Below, piece by piece: positions 8,324-17,228 of a stretch of 64,000 bases of DNA. The stretch's first letter is position 1. Every line of letters begins with the position of its first letter. The notes below the pieces were generated by a model. The model made no database searches, was not told the DNA's origin, and saw nothing but the letters and a program-made list of their open reading frames with translations. The stretch is from Bacillus zhangzhouensis (GTDB lineage: Bacteria > Bacillota > Bacilli > Bacillales > Bacillaceae), in NCBI RefSeq assembly GCF_000715205.1, contig NZ_JOTP01000009.1, forward strand, positions 1 to 64,000, in the 5' to 3' direction. Position numbers and translations under genes: made by a program.

Positions 8324-8405
8324 TAAATTGTAATCATGTTGGATAGTGATTAAAAGTCAACATGTGGACTGTTTGATTTTTGTCTGAATTGGGAGGTGAA
8401 CTATA

Positions 8406-8609
8406 ATGAATGGTATAGATATATTAGAAGAAGTATCAAGAATTGGTCAATTAATTCTGGTGTTCTCTGGTTATGCTCTTCATTGGCGCTTGTCGAAATT
8501 AAAGAAGGAACGTCCTCTTACAAAGTACGAGAGTTTCCTTAAATTTTTTGTCATGCTTGGTTTAATTACTTGGGCGCTATCATTCTTCCTACTATTTATG
8601 TGGGGTTAA
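8406..8609 (+). CDS. small membrane protein next to the secreted protein
   Basis: 67 residues with two hydrophobic segments (about 14-28 and 46-66) separated by a basic loop (LSKLKKERPLTK). GGGAGGTG lies 8 nt upstream of the ATG. It precedes the secreted protein at 8722 on the same strand with a 112-bp gap. A small two-helix membrane protein beside a secreted hydrophobic one suits a bacteriocin/immunity arrangement, but nothing in the sequence proves that. Confidence 0.6.
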   Translation: MNGIDILEEVSRIGQLILVFSGYALHWRLSKLKKERPLTKYESFLKFFVMLGLITWALSFFLLFMWG

Positions 8610-8721
8610 TGTGTTGCAATATGTCGATCTTTGCAAGAAGACTTTAACGCTCACTCAAAAACCTTTATTTCCAAAAAATGTATGATAAAGTAAATAATGA
8701 ATTTTAAAAGGGGGAGTTAAT

Positions 8722-9219
8722 ATGAAAAGTTTGATTTTTTTAATGTTAGCATTAGTTCTAGCTGTGACTGCCTTTGCTCCAGCTGCTTCTGCAAAGACAC
8801 AAAGCACAGGATTAGAAGGTTTGACAGAAGAGCAAATTGAGAAGTCTTTAAAAGAAGTTGAATACATCTTCACAAAGATTATAGTTTCTGATAAAAAAGG
8901 CTTCGTCATTAATGAGAAAGAGCTTGCAAATGCACCTTATTCGGCTGAAGTGAAAGATGGAATGGTCGCTTTTGCAAAATACATGAATCAAGATGTGGTC
9001 ACTCAAAGCAACACTGTTACGCGATGTATTGAAGATGCAGTTGGTATCGCTAAAGGTTCTTTAAGGCATCTACAAAAATCAATAGACAAGGGAGATTGGG
9101 TGGCGGTAGCAGGCGCTATTAGTCTTATGGGCGTAGCAGTTCATCCTACCGTTGTGTTCGTACTCATGCTAACTTGTGGTGCGAAAGTAGCCAAAATTGC
9201 TCCTGCTCAATACGAATAA
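8722..9219 (+). CDS. secreted protein with hydrophobic C-terminus, possible bacteriocin-like
   Basis: 165 residues with a clear Sec signal peptide: basic MK, hydrophobic core, and ASA|K cleavage after residue 24. A charged middle part (about 30-100) contains lysine- and glutamate-rich helices. The C-terminal 65 residues hold two cysteines (Cys102 and Cys152) around a strongly hydrophobic segment, about residues 126-155. This plan (signal, soluble pro-region, hydrophobic two-Cys C-terminus) resembles processed antimicrobial precursors such as SdpC, though I see no sequence identity to SDP. AAAGGGGGAG is a good ribosome site. It ends in its own terminator. Confidence 0.65.
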   Translation: MKSLIFLMLALVLAVTAFAPAASAKTQSTGLEGLTEEQIEKSLKEVEYIFTKIIVSDKKGFVINEKELANAPYSAEVKDGMVAFAKYMNQDVVTQSNTVTRCIEDAVGIAKGSLRHLQKSIDKGDWVAVAGAISLMGVAVHPTVVFVLMLTCGAKVAKIAPAQYE

Positions 9220-9231
9220 GGATTTACATGT

Positions 9232-9264
9232 AAAAACACCCTAACATTAGTCAGGGTGTTTTTA
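9232..9264 (+). terminator. terminator of the secreted-protein gene
   Basis: AAACACCCT and AGGGTGTTT form a 9-bp stem with a T run. Confidence 0.85.
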
Positions 9265-9344
9265 CGTTTATATATCCATAAATAATAAAGTTGGTATCGC
9301 AAAGATCATCCTTAACCCTGAATTCTTTTCTTGGATGATCACGG

Positions 9345-9455
9345 ATCAAAAATGTATAAATTGAAATCACAGTCATACATTACAGTTGCTACAAAATATG
9401 TTGAGGTTAAACAAAAGTAAAAGAAAATCCCTTCCTATATGGAGGGGCTTTTTGA
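9345..9455 (+). pseudogene. 22-codon tail B, paralogue of tail A
   Basis: ATG 9352 to TAA 9420 encodes 22 residues (MYKLKSQSYI..., ending TKYVEVKQK), matching tail A at most positions including the last five residues. Its frame is open a little further upstream (about 10 codons, including DDHGSK), as expected for the end of a larger gene. An imperfect terminator (CCCTTCC / GGAGGGG) follows at about 9428-9452. The 5' part of the gene is missing. Confidence 0.5.
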
Positions 9456-9487
9456 AATTTATTTAACGTTATCAATGTTAGTATCTA

Positions 9488-9610
<123 letters not shown>

Positions 9611-9673
9611 GTGCAGATGAAAAGAAAAAGGTCATTTCACAAAAAGTACTCGATAGCATTGTGCTCACATTAA
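9611..9673 (+). repeat. 63-bp copy of an internal gerM segment
   Basis: Identical to 5082-5144 and in the same orientation. It begins at the base after the tRNA repeat ends. The junction 7504|5082 is what a tandem duplication or circle of 5082-7504 would give. Confidence 0.95.
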
Positions 9674-10047
9674 GAGGTTGTTTTGTATTTATTGTTAACA
9701 TATATTCAGCTTTAGTGTACTTCTTAATCCATCTATATTTTTGTACTGACTTTAATTTTATTTCACCTTTAGCTGAGACATAACCAGATACCATCTCAGC
9801 AAACGCTGCAGCAGCAGGTCCAAGTTGCAAAGTTGCGGTTAAGTATCTTGTAATATGAAATATCCCATAGATGGCAGCTGATGCAACTACATAAGAAGGT
9901 ATAGTGTACATAGAAGTGAACTGTCCGTCCTGTTTTACTTGAGCTTCTAATTCAGTATTTAATAAGTTTTCATTAGTAGCAAATAGAGAAGATACGCAGT
10001 TTACTTGTTTTTTATGGTGGAAAAGTACATAATCCCAAACGTCCCAG
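9674..10047 (-). pseudogene. truncated minus-strand gene, unknown
   Basis: On the minus strand the frame is open from before 10047 down to 9674, then runs on into the gerM/tRNA segment, so the native 3' end is lost. No ATG or ribosome site exists upstream; only a TTG in unsuitable context could start it. The remaining 120 or so residues contain a polar part (NENLLNTELEAQVKQDGQ), a hydrophobic helix with SYVVASAAIYGIF and QLGPAAAAFAEM, and a basic tail. The composition resembles small secreted or membrane peptides, but no family is recognised. Confidence 0.5.
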
Positions 10048-10067
10048 AAAAACAATGAAAGGAATGA

Positions 10068-10715
10068 TCACTTGTACAACATCAATCCAACACACCTGTT
10101 AATAGAAATGGAGAGACAACAAGCAGTCAAGAGAGTGATCAATTATTTGTTAAACAGTTAGGCTATATCGAGATCACGAGCGGTCAAATCGTTGCCTGTG
10201 ATCCTTTTGTTTCTGAAGGAGACCAATCGTTTACGAGGAAGGCTGCTCTAGGAAAGTATCCGATTCTACTTGTGGTTAAGCGGTTGGAAAGCGGTGACGA
10301 ACGCGTCGCCTATGCGATGATCAAGTTCACAAACGAGCAAGCAATAGAATGGGAGCTTGCCACAAGAGCAGGACAGGAACTCAAACATTTGAAAGAGGAC
10401 GAGTTCTACGGTTACAGCGTGAATACAGGTATGGGGTGCTTCATGGATGCTGAGGCAGCACTATATATACAAGCTTATGAGGATAAGCGATATAAAGAGG
10501 ACAATGATTTCTATTTTTATGAGGAATTTGCAGAAGCGCTTGAACAAAACTACAAGCACACATGGGACTGGCTCGTCACCCGTTTTCATAACAAGGTGGA
10601 CATTGCCATGTTTACAACAGGCTTCGGTGACGGAATGTACCCAAGCTTTTGGGGGCTGGATGAAAATGGAGAGCCCGCTTGCCTTGTGACGGATTTTCTA
10701 ATAATGGACCAATGA
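10068..10715 (+). pseudogene. DUF4241 protein lacking its N-terminus
   Basis: The frame is open from 10068 to a stop at 10713-10715 (215 codons), but the first start codon in frame is GTG 10272. The conserved DUF4241 core begins well before it (GQIVACDPFVSEGDQSFTRK, near 10181-10240). The gene has therefore lost its start, probably in the rearrangement that made the neighbouring junctions. The rest (FTNEQAIEWELAT, EDEFYGYSVNTGMGCFMD, GFGDGMYPSFWGLDENG) is well conserved. DUF4241 proteins are small soluble proteins of unknown function, sometimes proposed as immunity proteins. A start at 10272 would give a 147-residue shortened protein. Confidence 0.7.
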
Positions 10716-10792
10716 GAAACCCATGAAACCATGAGTTCTTTTTATTGTTCTAAGATTATAGATTTAGGCAGTTTTGATTGAACTTATTATTT

Positions 10793-10823
10793 TAAGCGAC
10801 TTCCTTTAGTAAGTCGCTTTTTC
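10793..10823 (+). terminator. terminator after the DUF4241 gene
   Basis: AAGCGACTT and AAGTCGCTT flank a short loop, then TTTC. The remaining bases from 10716 to 10880 show nothing else. Confidence 0.75.
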
Positions 10824-10880
10824 GATGCTTTTTTACTATTAATTTCTCTTAAAAAGATCAATTATTCTATAAAAATTAAA

Positions 10881-10926
10881 AAACACTCCGATAATGAAGA
10901 AGTAAGATAATGAAAAGGGAGTGTTA
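10881..10926 (+). promoter_or_regulatory. inverted repeat covering the kelch-gene ribosome site
   Basis: AACACTCC (10882-10889) is complementary to GGAGTGTT (10918-10925), which contains the Shine-Dalgarno sequence of the next gene. If transcribed, the hairpin would hide the ribosome site; as DNA it could be an operator. Confidence 0.35.
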
Positions 10927-10929
10927 TTT

Positions 10930-12159
10930 TTGAAAAAATGGATCGTCATGATATTACTAGTAATTCTATCATTCACGCAGTCATTTCAATTGGTACATGC
11001 GGCGAAGGATGAATGGAATCAATTAGCTGATTTGCCAACAGCAAGAATTGGAGCTGTAGCTAATGCAGTTGATGGGAAAATATATGTAATTGGAGGATTT
11101 AATGCTCTTAACGAAACATTAGAGTATAACCCTTCTACTAATCAATGGACGAAGATGAAAGATATACCTAGTGGAAGAGGAGGAGCAGCATCTGTTGTTG
11201 TAGGGTCTAAAATTTATGTTCTAGCAGGAAAACACCAAAATTCATTCAATAAATTTGAAGTATACGATACAAAAAAAGACGAGTGGGAAGTTTTAACTGA
11301 TATTCCTTTTGAAAGTCCTTCTAAAGGCGCTTATAATGTTCAAGCTGGTGTTATCGGAAATAAAATTTATGTATTAGGTGGCAATGAATTTTTTAGTTAT
11401 GATCTAACAGAAAACAAATGGAAAAAGGAAGCTTCACCATCTTTTAAAACACAAAGAGCAATTGGTCTAGTTTTGAAAGATAAGTTCTATATTATTGGAG
11501 AAAACAATAATGGTGAAATTTTTGAATTTGATGCTGCTAATGAGAGTTGGTCCGCAAAAAAAGGAGGATTCAAAAAAGTATATCTGACTGGAGTTACTTA
11601 TAAAGATAATATGATATTACCTACCATTTCACCTAATAGATTATATGTCTATAATGATGAAAAAGAAGAAATGGTCAAAGTAGTTATACCTAACAATGAT
11701 ATTCGTGTGGGTGCTTCATCAGTTATTATAGGGGATATGTTATATGTAATAGGAGGTCGCAAATATAATCAGAACTTGAATTATACAGATGTTGCTGATA
11801 GAAACTATAAATCGGTTATTTCTATTTCTTTAAAAGATTTGGAACTTCCAAACAACACCGAAACCCCAGGCGACAAAGACCCAGAACCAACCACACCGCC
11901 TAAAGACGATGCAACAGATGAAGATGGCGACGCCCTTCTCATCATCACAATGGTCAATGGCTTACAGAAAGAGTATGACCTTTCAATGAAAGAAGTCAAC
12001 GCCTTCCTCTCTTGGTACAAAAAACGTGATGCCGGAGAAGGTCCAGGGTTTTATGAAATTGATGAGCATGACAACAACAAAGGTCCGTTTGAAAGTAAAA
12101 AGGATTATGTGGTATTCAACAACATTCTCATGTTCGAAGTGAATAAATATAAAAAGTAA
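10930..12159 (+). CDS. secreted kelch-repeat protein
   Basis: 409 residues from a TTG at 10930 that is 8 nt after AAGGGAG; the in-frame GTG at 10921 overlaps that site. A signal peptide ends near VHA|AKDEW. About five to six kelch blades follow (about 30-295), each with the hydrophobic strand, Gly-Gly and a spaced Tyr/Trp pair (IYVIGGFN, IYVLAGK, IYVLGGNEF, LYVIGGRK). A Pro/Asp/Glu/Thr linker (about 300-330) joins a C-terminal domain (ALLIITMVNGLQKEYDLSM, EVNAFLSWYKKR, HDNNKGPFESKKDYVVFN). The kelch part should form a beta-propeller for binding; the ligand is unknown. Codon use is AT-rich in the propeller and richer in GC after about 11850. Confidence 0.8.
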   Translation: MKKWIVMILLVILSFTQSFQLVHAAKDEWNQLADLPTARIGAVANAVDGKIYVIGGFNALNETLEYNPSTNQWTKMKDIPSGRGGAASVVVGSKIYVLAGKHQNSFNKFEVYDTKKDEWEVLTDIPFESPSKGAYNVQAGVIGNKIYVLGGNEFFSYDLTENKWKKEASPSFKTQRAIGLVLKDKFYIIGENNNGEIFEFDAANESWSAKKGGFKKVYLTGVTYKDNMILPTISPNRLYVYNDEKEEMVKVVIPNNDIRVGASSVIIGDMLYVIGGRKYNQNLNYTDVADRNYKSVISISLKDLELPNNTETPGDKDPEPTTPPKDDATDEDGDALLIITMVNGLQKEYDLSMKEVNAFLSWYKKRDAGEGPGFYEIDEHDNNKGPFESKKDYVVFNNILMFEVNKYKK

Positions 12160-12166
12160 ATAACAT

Positions 12167-12199
12167 CAAAGCCATCTAGTCTAACTAGGTGGCTTTTGC
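12167..12199 (+). terminator. kelch-gene terminator
   Basis: AAAGCCATCTAGT and ACTAGGTGGCTTTT form a long stem with a G-T pair, then TTGCG. Confidence 0.8.
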
Positions 12200-12251
12200 G
12201 TTTGTTCGACAGCTTTCACCAATTTTAAGGCAAATTTAAGCTCAGATTTCA

Positions 12252-12280
12252 TTTCAAATACATTAAATCTTTGTTACAAT
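12252..12280 (+). promoter_or_regulatory. candidate dlt promoter
   Basis: TTTCAA (12252-12257) and TACAAT (12275-12280) are separated by 17 bp. The -35 is weak, and in B. subtilis dlt also uses sigma-X, so other start sites are possible. The 138-nt leader to dltX contains an open but unsupported frame. Confidence 0.4.
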
Positions 12281-12418
12281 AAGACAGCTTTGCCTAGAGG
12301 TACGTTCATATTTCCGACATCTTTTTTTCATGATTTCTTAAAATTTTTATGTTTTGATATGAAACCTTTGGATGATCCGTGCGTCTTTATAAGTGTCAAA
12401 AGAAAAGAGGTTATCAAT

Positions 12419-12562
12419 ATGCTATTCAAAAAGCTATCAGAAAATAAGTCTGTAAAATGGATAGGATATACAAGCTTTTACTTACTTATTTTGCTATTAT
12501 TGTTCTTTATTTACGGATTCCATACAGCAAATACGGGATCATTCATTTACAACGATTTTTAA
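12419..12562 (+). CDS. dltX: DltX, small membrane protein of teichoic acid D-alanylation
   Basis: 47 residues with one transmembrane helix (about 19-35) and the conserved C-terminus GFHTANTGSFIYNDF. DltX is required for D-alanine incorporation together with DltB and DltD; its C-terminal motif is thought to carry or relay the D-alanyl group through a tyrosine. AGAGG lies 8 nt upstream of the ATG. The longer frame from 12290 is not supported. It is the first gene of dltXABCD, 14 bp before dltA. Confidence 0.93.
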   Translation: MLFKKLSENKSVKWIGYTSFYLLILLLLFFIYGFHTANTGSFIYNDF

Positions 12563-12576
12563 TTGGAGATTAAACT

Positions 12577-14082
12577 ATGAAACTATTACACACGATTCAT
12601 GAATACCAGCAAACGAAACCGACACAACCAGCATTTGTTTCTCAAGATGCTTCGATCACATATGATGAGCTTTGGCGTCTATCAGACCAAATGGCTGGTG
12701 CGATTGAGGCAGTCGCAACTGACAGTGCACCTGTCATTGTATACGGTCATATGGAGCCAGAGATGCTGATTTCTTTCTTAGGAAGTGTGAAATCAGGAAG
12801 ACCTTATATTCCGGTCGATGTCTCAATACCTGTCGAGCGTATCGTCTCGATTATTGAAAGCTCAAAAGCCAGTCTATTGATTAGTGCAAATGAGCAGACC
12901 GTTTTAGATGTAGAAGAACACATTCAGGTGAAGAGTGCAGCAGCGCTTTTAGCACTTGAAAAAGAAGCACCGCCATCCACGCAGTGGATTCAAAATGATG
13001 ATGTCTTTTATATCATTTATACGTCAGGCAGTACCGGGAAGCCTAAAGGCGTTCAAGTAACAGCCAACAATTTAGAAAGCTTTACAAAGTGGATGTGCAG
13101 CGATTTTCCTATTGGCGAGGGACGCACGTTCTTAAATCAAGCCCCATTTTCTTTTGACTTATCAGTAATGGATCTGTATCCAGCGCTTCAATCAGGCGGC
13201 ACGCTTTACTGTTTAGTGAAAGATCTCGTCAATAAGCCGAAGGATATGTTTGCAGCACTTGGTCAATCTGACGTTGAAGTGTGGACATCAACACCTTCCT
13301 TTGTGCAAATGTGCTTAATGGACCCTTCCTTTACAGGAGAGCTTTTACCAGAGCTGAAAGTCTTCTTGTTCTGCGGCGAGGCACTTCCTGTATCTGTAGC
13401 AAGTGCACTCCTTGAGCGTTTCCCAAAGGCGCAGGTCTTTAATACGTATGGTCCAACTGAAGCAACAGTTGCGATCACATCCATTGAAGTCACGCAGGCG
13501 ATTCTTGATCAGCACGATTCTTTACCAGTAGGCTATGCCAAACCTGATACAGATATCGTCATCTTAGACGAAGAAGGCAAGACACTTCCTGATGGTGAAA
13601 AAGGGGAAATTGTCATCGTGGGACCAAGCGTCACGAGAGGCTACTTAGGTGAACAAGCCTTAACGGATCAAGTGTTCTTTGAATACGAAGGACGTCCTGC
13701 TTACCGCACAGGTGACGCAGGTGTGGCGCAGGCTGGTTTGATTACGTGTCACGGTCGTCTGGACTATCAAATTAAGCTGCATGGATATCGGATGGAGCTG
13801 GAAGAAATTGAATATCATGTGAGCGAGACAACCTATGTCAATGCTTGTGTGATTGTGCCGTTCCAGCCAAACGGTCATGTGGAGTATTTAATTGCAGCGA
13901 TTGTCCCAACAGAGCATTCATTTGAAAAAGAATATCAGCTGACAAGTGCGATTAAAAAAGAAATGGCGGATTCACTGCCTGCGTACATGATTCCAAGAAA
14001 GTTTGTCTATCTTGAGCAGCTGTATATGACGCCAAACGGGAAGGTTGACCGTAAGAGAATCGCGAAAGAGGTTCTTCTATGA
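12577..14082 (+). CDS. dltA: D-alanine--D-alanyl carrier protein ligase
   Basis: DltA activates D-alanine with ATP and loads it onto the phosphopantetheine arm of DltC. The 501 residues carry the adenylating-enzyme motifs in order: [11 protein letters not shown] (about 149-159), [44 protein letters not shown] and, near the end, TPNGKVDRK with the catalytic Lys. GGAG lies 11 nt upstream of the ATG. The stop overlaps the dltB start by 4 bp, so the pair is translationally coupled. Confidence 0.97.
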   Translation: MKLLHTIHEYQQTKPTQPAFVSQDASITYDELWRLSDQMAGAIEAVATDSAPVIVYGHMEPEMLISFLGSVKSGRPYIPVDVSIPVERIVSIIESSKASLLISANEQTVLDVEEHIQVKSAAALLALEKEAPPSTQWIQNDDVFYIIYTSGSTGKPKGVQVTANNLESFTKWMCSDFPIGEGRTFLNQAPFSFDLSVMDLYPALQSGGTLYCLVKDLVNKPKDMFAALGQSDVEVWTSTPSFVQMCLMDPSFTGELLPELKVFLFCGEALPVSVASALLERFPKAQVFNTYGPTEATVAITSIEVTQAILDQHDSLPVGYAKPDTDIVILDEEGKTLPDGEKGEIVIVGPSVTRGYLGEQALTDQVFFEYEGRPAYRTGDAGVAQAGLITCHGRLDYQIKLHGYRMELEEIEYHVSETTYVNACVIVPFQPNGHVEYLIAAIVPTEHSFEKEYQLTSAIKKEMADSLPAYMIPRKFVYLEQLYMTPNGKVDRKRIAKEVLL

Positions 14083-15263
14083 TTCCGTTTAGTTCATTCT
14101 TTTTCTTCATTCTAATTGGTATTCTTCTTTTGCCGACGATCATTCTTGGTCTTCGCGGCAAAAGAATGCAGGGCTACAACATGTTTGCAACGGTTGTGGC
14201 ACTCGCGCTTATTTTCTCAAAGGATGCACATGGCGCGCTGCTGCTCTTCTTGTTCACAGTGTGGCAAGTGCTGATCATCCGCTTGTACCTTGCGTACCGG
14301 CTGAAAGCGAATCAAGCATCTGTATTCTATATAGCAGTGGTAGCATCTATTTTACCGCTTGTGCTATCAAAGATCTTACCGTTCTTTTTAACTCATCAGC
14401 CGCATCACCCGCCGCCAATGAACTGGCTAAGCTTTTTGGGGATCTCGTACTTAACATTTAAAGGTGTTCAGTTAATTATCGAGACAAGAGACGGCTTGAT
14501 TAAGAAGAAAATTCCGATTCACCGTCTGGTCTATTTCATTGTCTTTTTCCCGACGATTTCATCAGGTCCGATTGATCGTTACCGCCGTTTTGAAAAGGAT
14601 ATGGATACGCCGCCTGAAAAGGAGGCATACAGTGATCTTCTATACGCCGGCATTCATAAAATTTTTATCGGCTTCTTATATAAGTTCATTATTGGATATC
14701 TGATTCACACGTATATTCTGATGAATATTCATCATATTAGCAGCAGCCACTTTGTTCAACAGTTAACGTATATGTATGCCTACAGCATGTATTTGTTCTT
14801 TGACTTTGCTGGCTATACCGCGTTTGCTGTGGGTGTGAGTTATATCATGGGCATTAAATCACCAGAAAACTTTAATAAACCGTTTATTAGCCGTAACATT
14901 AAAGACTTCTGGAATCGCTGGCACATGTCCTTGTCCTTCTGGTTCAGAGACTACGTGTTTATGAGATTTGTGTTCTTTATGACAAAAAAGAAGTGGATCA
15001 AGAACCGTATGGCCGTATCGAATATTGGGTACTTTGTCCTCTTTCTATTGATGGGTGCTTGGCATGGACTCGCCCTTCAATATATTATTTACGGACTATA
15101 CCATGCAGTTGTCATGTCCGGTTACAATTTATTTGAGAAATGGAATAAAAAGCACAAGTGGTGGCCGGATAATAAGGTCACAATGGTTGTGTCGATCATT
15201 ATTACATTCCATGTGATTTGTTTCGGATTTTATATTTTTTCAGGAAAACCATTTCATCATTAA
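14079..15263 (+). CDS. dltB: MBOAT-family D-alanyl transfer protein
   Basis: DltB is the membrane channel-like acyltransferase that passes D-alanine from DltC to the outside. The 394 residues are strongly hydrophobic with about a dozen membrane segments. They include the MBOAT signatures [16 protein letters not shown] (about 150-165), [19 protein letters not shown] and [21 protein letters not shown], and the catalytic-region His in LLMGAWHGL (about 327). It starts at ATG 14079 within the dltA stop. Confidence 0.97.
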   Translation: MIPFSSFFFFILIGILLLPTIILGLRGKRMQGYNMFATVVALALIFSKDAHGALLLFLFTVWQVLIIRLYLAYRLKANQASVFYIAVVASILPLVLSKILPFFLTHQPHHPPPMNWLSFLGISYLTFKGVQLIIETRDGLIKKKIPIHRLVYFIVFFPTISSGPIDRYRRFEKDMDTPPEKEAYSDLLYAGIHKIFIGFLYKFIIGYLIHTYILMNIHHISSSHFVQQLTYMYAYSMYLFFDFAGYTAFAVGVSYIMGIKSPENFNKPFISRNIKDFWNRWHMSLSFWFRDYVFMRFVFFMTKKKWIKNRMAVSNIGYFVLFLLMGAWHGLALQYIIYGLYHAVVMSGYNLFEKWNKKHKWWPDNKVTMVVSIIITFHVICFGFYIFSGKPFHH

Positions 15264-15284
15264 TGATTAAGGGAGTAGAAAATT

Positions 15285-15521
15285 ATGGAATTTAAAAATC
15301 AAGTATACGGTATTATTGCAGAGGTTTGTCAGGACGACGTTGTGAAAGAAAATCCAGAGATTGCGATTTTTGAAGAAGGTCTTCTTGATTCATTTGGTAC
15401 AGTAGAACTGCTTATGGCGATTGAAAGTCAACTAGGAATTACTGTTCCGATTACAGAGTTCGATCGTGATGTGTGGGATACACCGAATCACATTGCTGAG
15501 CAGCTGGCAGAGATGAAGTAA
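15285..15521 (+). CDS. dltC: D-alanyl carrier protein
   Basis: 78 residues of an acyl-carrier-type four-helix protein. Ser36 in LLDSFGTVEL is the phosphopantetheine attachment site. It shuttles D-alanine from DltA to DltB. AAGGGAG precedes the ATG. The stop shares one base with the dltD start at 15521. Confidence 0.97.
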   Translation: MEFKNQVYGIIAEVCQDDVVKENPEIAIFEEGLLDSFGTVELLMAIESQLGITVPITEFDRDVWDTPNHIAEQLAEMK

Positions 15522-16687
15522 TGAAAAAGCGTTTTTTTGGGCCGCTTATTTTAGCGGCTGTTCTATTCATTGGTGTTCTTCTTGTACCAAATGCATGGCT
15601 CTCACATCTGATCCCAAAAGACAAATTACAAAAGTCAGCCACAGAATTAGATCCAGGGATGTTTCAAGGGCTTTATTTACAAGATGAAATGCTAAAAGAT
15701 CCAACCTATTTGCCAATCTATGGATCTTCTGAACTATCACGTTTTGATCCATATCACCCTTCGAATTTCTTTCATGAGAATCCTCAAGGGTTTACACCTT
15801 ATCTTGTTGGAAAAGGTGGATCGCAATCATTAATTCATGCGATGAACTTCGCAGCGCATATGGATGAATTAAAAGGGAAAAAGCTTGTATTTATCGTCTC
15901 CCCCCAGTGGTTTGTGAAATGGGGATCTGACGAGAATCACTTTGCTCCTAACTATTCAGCGCTTCAAGCGTTGAATCTAGCCTACAATAAAGAAATTGAT
16001 CCGGCTGTGAAAAAAGAGCTGATGAAGAGAATCATGACGTTTAAAGCAGTGAAGAACGACATGGTCATCACAGAGCTTTTTAAAGCAGAGCTTTCTGGGA
16101 ACAAATTTGCTTTTGGCGCGATATCTCCAATTGCGAAAATGTATTATGGCATGCTTCAAAAGAAAGACATGTACTATACGATTGGATCGGGGCATGAGCG
16201 CAAGCTTCATCCATCTCCTTCAGTCAAAGGAAAAACTTGGATTGAGCTTGAAAAAGAAGCGAGCGTACTAGGTGCGGAAAAAGCAGGGGACAACCCGTTT
16301 TATATTAATCAGAAACTGTTTGACCGTAAGCTAAAACCGATCATGAAAAAGATGAAGGATTCCCGTGAAGACAACTCCTATGCGGAATCACCAGAATACA
16401 AAGATTTTCAGCTCATGCTGGATATTTTAAAACAGGCAGGGGCGAAGCCTTTGTTTGTGACGATCCCTGTAAACGGAAAATGGTATGATTACACCGGTTT
16501 CCCGAAAGAGGGACGTACAGGGTATTATGAAAAAGTCAATCGTCAAATTCGAGATAACGGGTATGAAGTCGCAGATTTGACTTCACATGAGTATGATCCC
16601 TATTTCTTTAAAGATACGATTCATGTGTCATATAAAGGATGGGTGTACATCGATAAGGCGATCGAAAAGTTTTACAAAGAGCAGTAG
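15521..16687 (+). CDS. dltD: DltD, D-alanyl transfer protein
   Basis: 388 residues. One N-terminal membrane helix (about 8-26) anchors an extracytoplasmic SGNH-like domain. The catalytic Ser lies in YGSSELSRFDP (about 67-77), and the C-terminal block has HVSYKGWVYIDKA with the His. DltD is thought to hydrolyse or transfer D-alanyl groups on the outer face, to lipoteichoic acid. It ends the operon; no dltE follows, unlike B. subtilis. Confidence 0.96.
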   Translation: MKKRFFGPLILAAVLFIGVLLVPNAWLSHLIPKDKLQKSATELDPGMFQGLYLQDEMLKDPTYLPIYGSSELSRFDPYHPSNFFHENPQGFTPYLVGKGGSQSLIHAMNFAAHMDELKGKKLVFIVSPQWFVKWGSDENHFAPNYSALQALNLAYNKEIDPAVKKELMKRIMTFKAVKNDMVITELFKAELSGNKFAFGAISPIAKMYYGMLQKKDMYYTIGSGHERKLHPSPSVKGKTWIELEKEASVLGAEKAGDNPFYINQKLFDRKLKPIMKKMKDSREDNSYAESPEYKDFQLMLDILKQAGAKPLFVTIPVNGKWYDYTGFPKEGRTGYYEKVNRQIRDNGYEVADLTSHEYDPYFFKDTIHVSYKGWVYIDKAIEKFYKEQ

Positions 16688-16714
16688 AATGCCGCGGCTT
16701 TCTGCTGCTTTTTG
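16680..16714 (+). terminator. dlt operon terminator
   Basis: AGCAGTAGAA (16680-16689, containing the dltD stop) pairs over 10 bp with TTCTGCTGCT (16700-16709), followed by TTTTTG. Confidence 0.85.
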
Positions 16715-16779
16715 TTTGTCGAATGGGCGGATATCTTGTATAACTAAGATGAAAGGGATATGCTGAATATGGAGGCGAT

Positions 16780-17202
16780 ATGATGAACCGTTCTGAGAAA
16801 AAAGAACTATTAAAGCGTTCGAAGAAGCATTTTAATGATCATGCCTTTTGGGAAAAGTTAAAAAAGACGGCACAAAAAGCTGGTGTCTCTCTTGTCTATG
16901 CTGTGCTATTACTTTACTATACATTGCAAAAACCTGAAGTACCTGTCAAAGCGAAGACCCTTATCATTGGAGCGCTCGGATACTTTATCCTTCCTATTGA
17001 CCTGATACCTGATACATTAATTGGTGTCGGCTACACAGATGATTTAGGTGCGATGACATTTGCTCTCCTTCAAGTCGGGATGTACATTGATGATGATGTG
17101 AAAGGAAAAGCAAAAGATAGGCTGGCAAAATGGTTCGGTGAAAAAACCGATACGTCTTTAATAGATCAAAAGCTTGAGGATGGCGGTATGCCGTCAGCAT
17201 AA
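16780..17202 (+). CDS. DUF1232 (YkvA-type) membrane protein
   Basis: 140 residues with the DUF1232 core: two adjoining hydrophobic segments (about 35-50 and 60-95) around the typical LGYFILPIDLIPD and GYTDDLGAM. Basic ends flank the core. The function of the family is unknown. GGAGG lies before two consecutive ATGs (16780 and 16783); either may be used. It stands alone between dltD and a convergent lactonase gene. Confidence 0.85.
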   Translation: MMNRSEKKELLKRSKKHFNDHAFWEKLKKTAQKAGVSLVYAVLLLYYTLQKPEVPVKAKTLIIGALGYFILPIDLIPDTLIGVGYTDDLGAMTFALLQVGMYIDDDVKGKAKDRLAKWFGEKTDTSLIDQKLEDGGMPSA

Positions 17203-17204
17203 AG

Positions 17205-17228
17205 AAAAGCCTCCATTTTTGGAGGCTT
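17205..17228 (+). terminator. terminator hairpin A1 (before the repeat)
   Basis: AAGCCTCC and GGAGGCTT around ATTTTT. It is nearly identical to hairpin A2 at 17402-17430 but lacks its own T run because the repeat begins at 17229. Confidence 0.8.

Noticed and set aside
10039-10048. ACGTCCCAGA resembling the tRNA-Arg acceptor, as a third att site
   Set aside because: Only 8-9 bases match (to the reverse complement of the tRNA 3' end), which is expected by chance in this much sequence.
12290-12418. N-terminal extension of dltX
   Set aside because: It has no ribosome site, whereas ATG 12419 has one and gives the exact 47-residue DltX.
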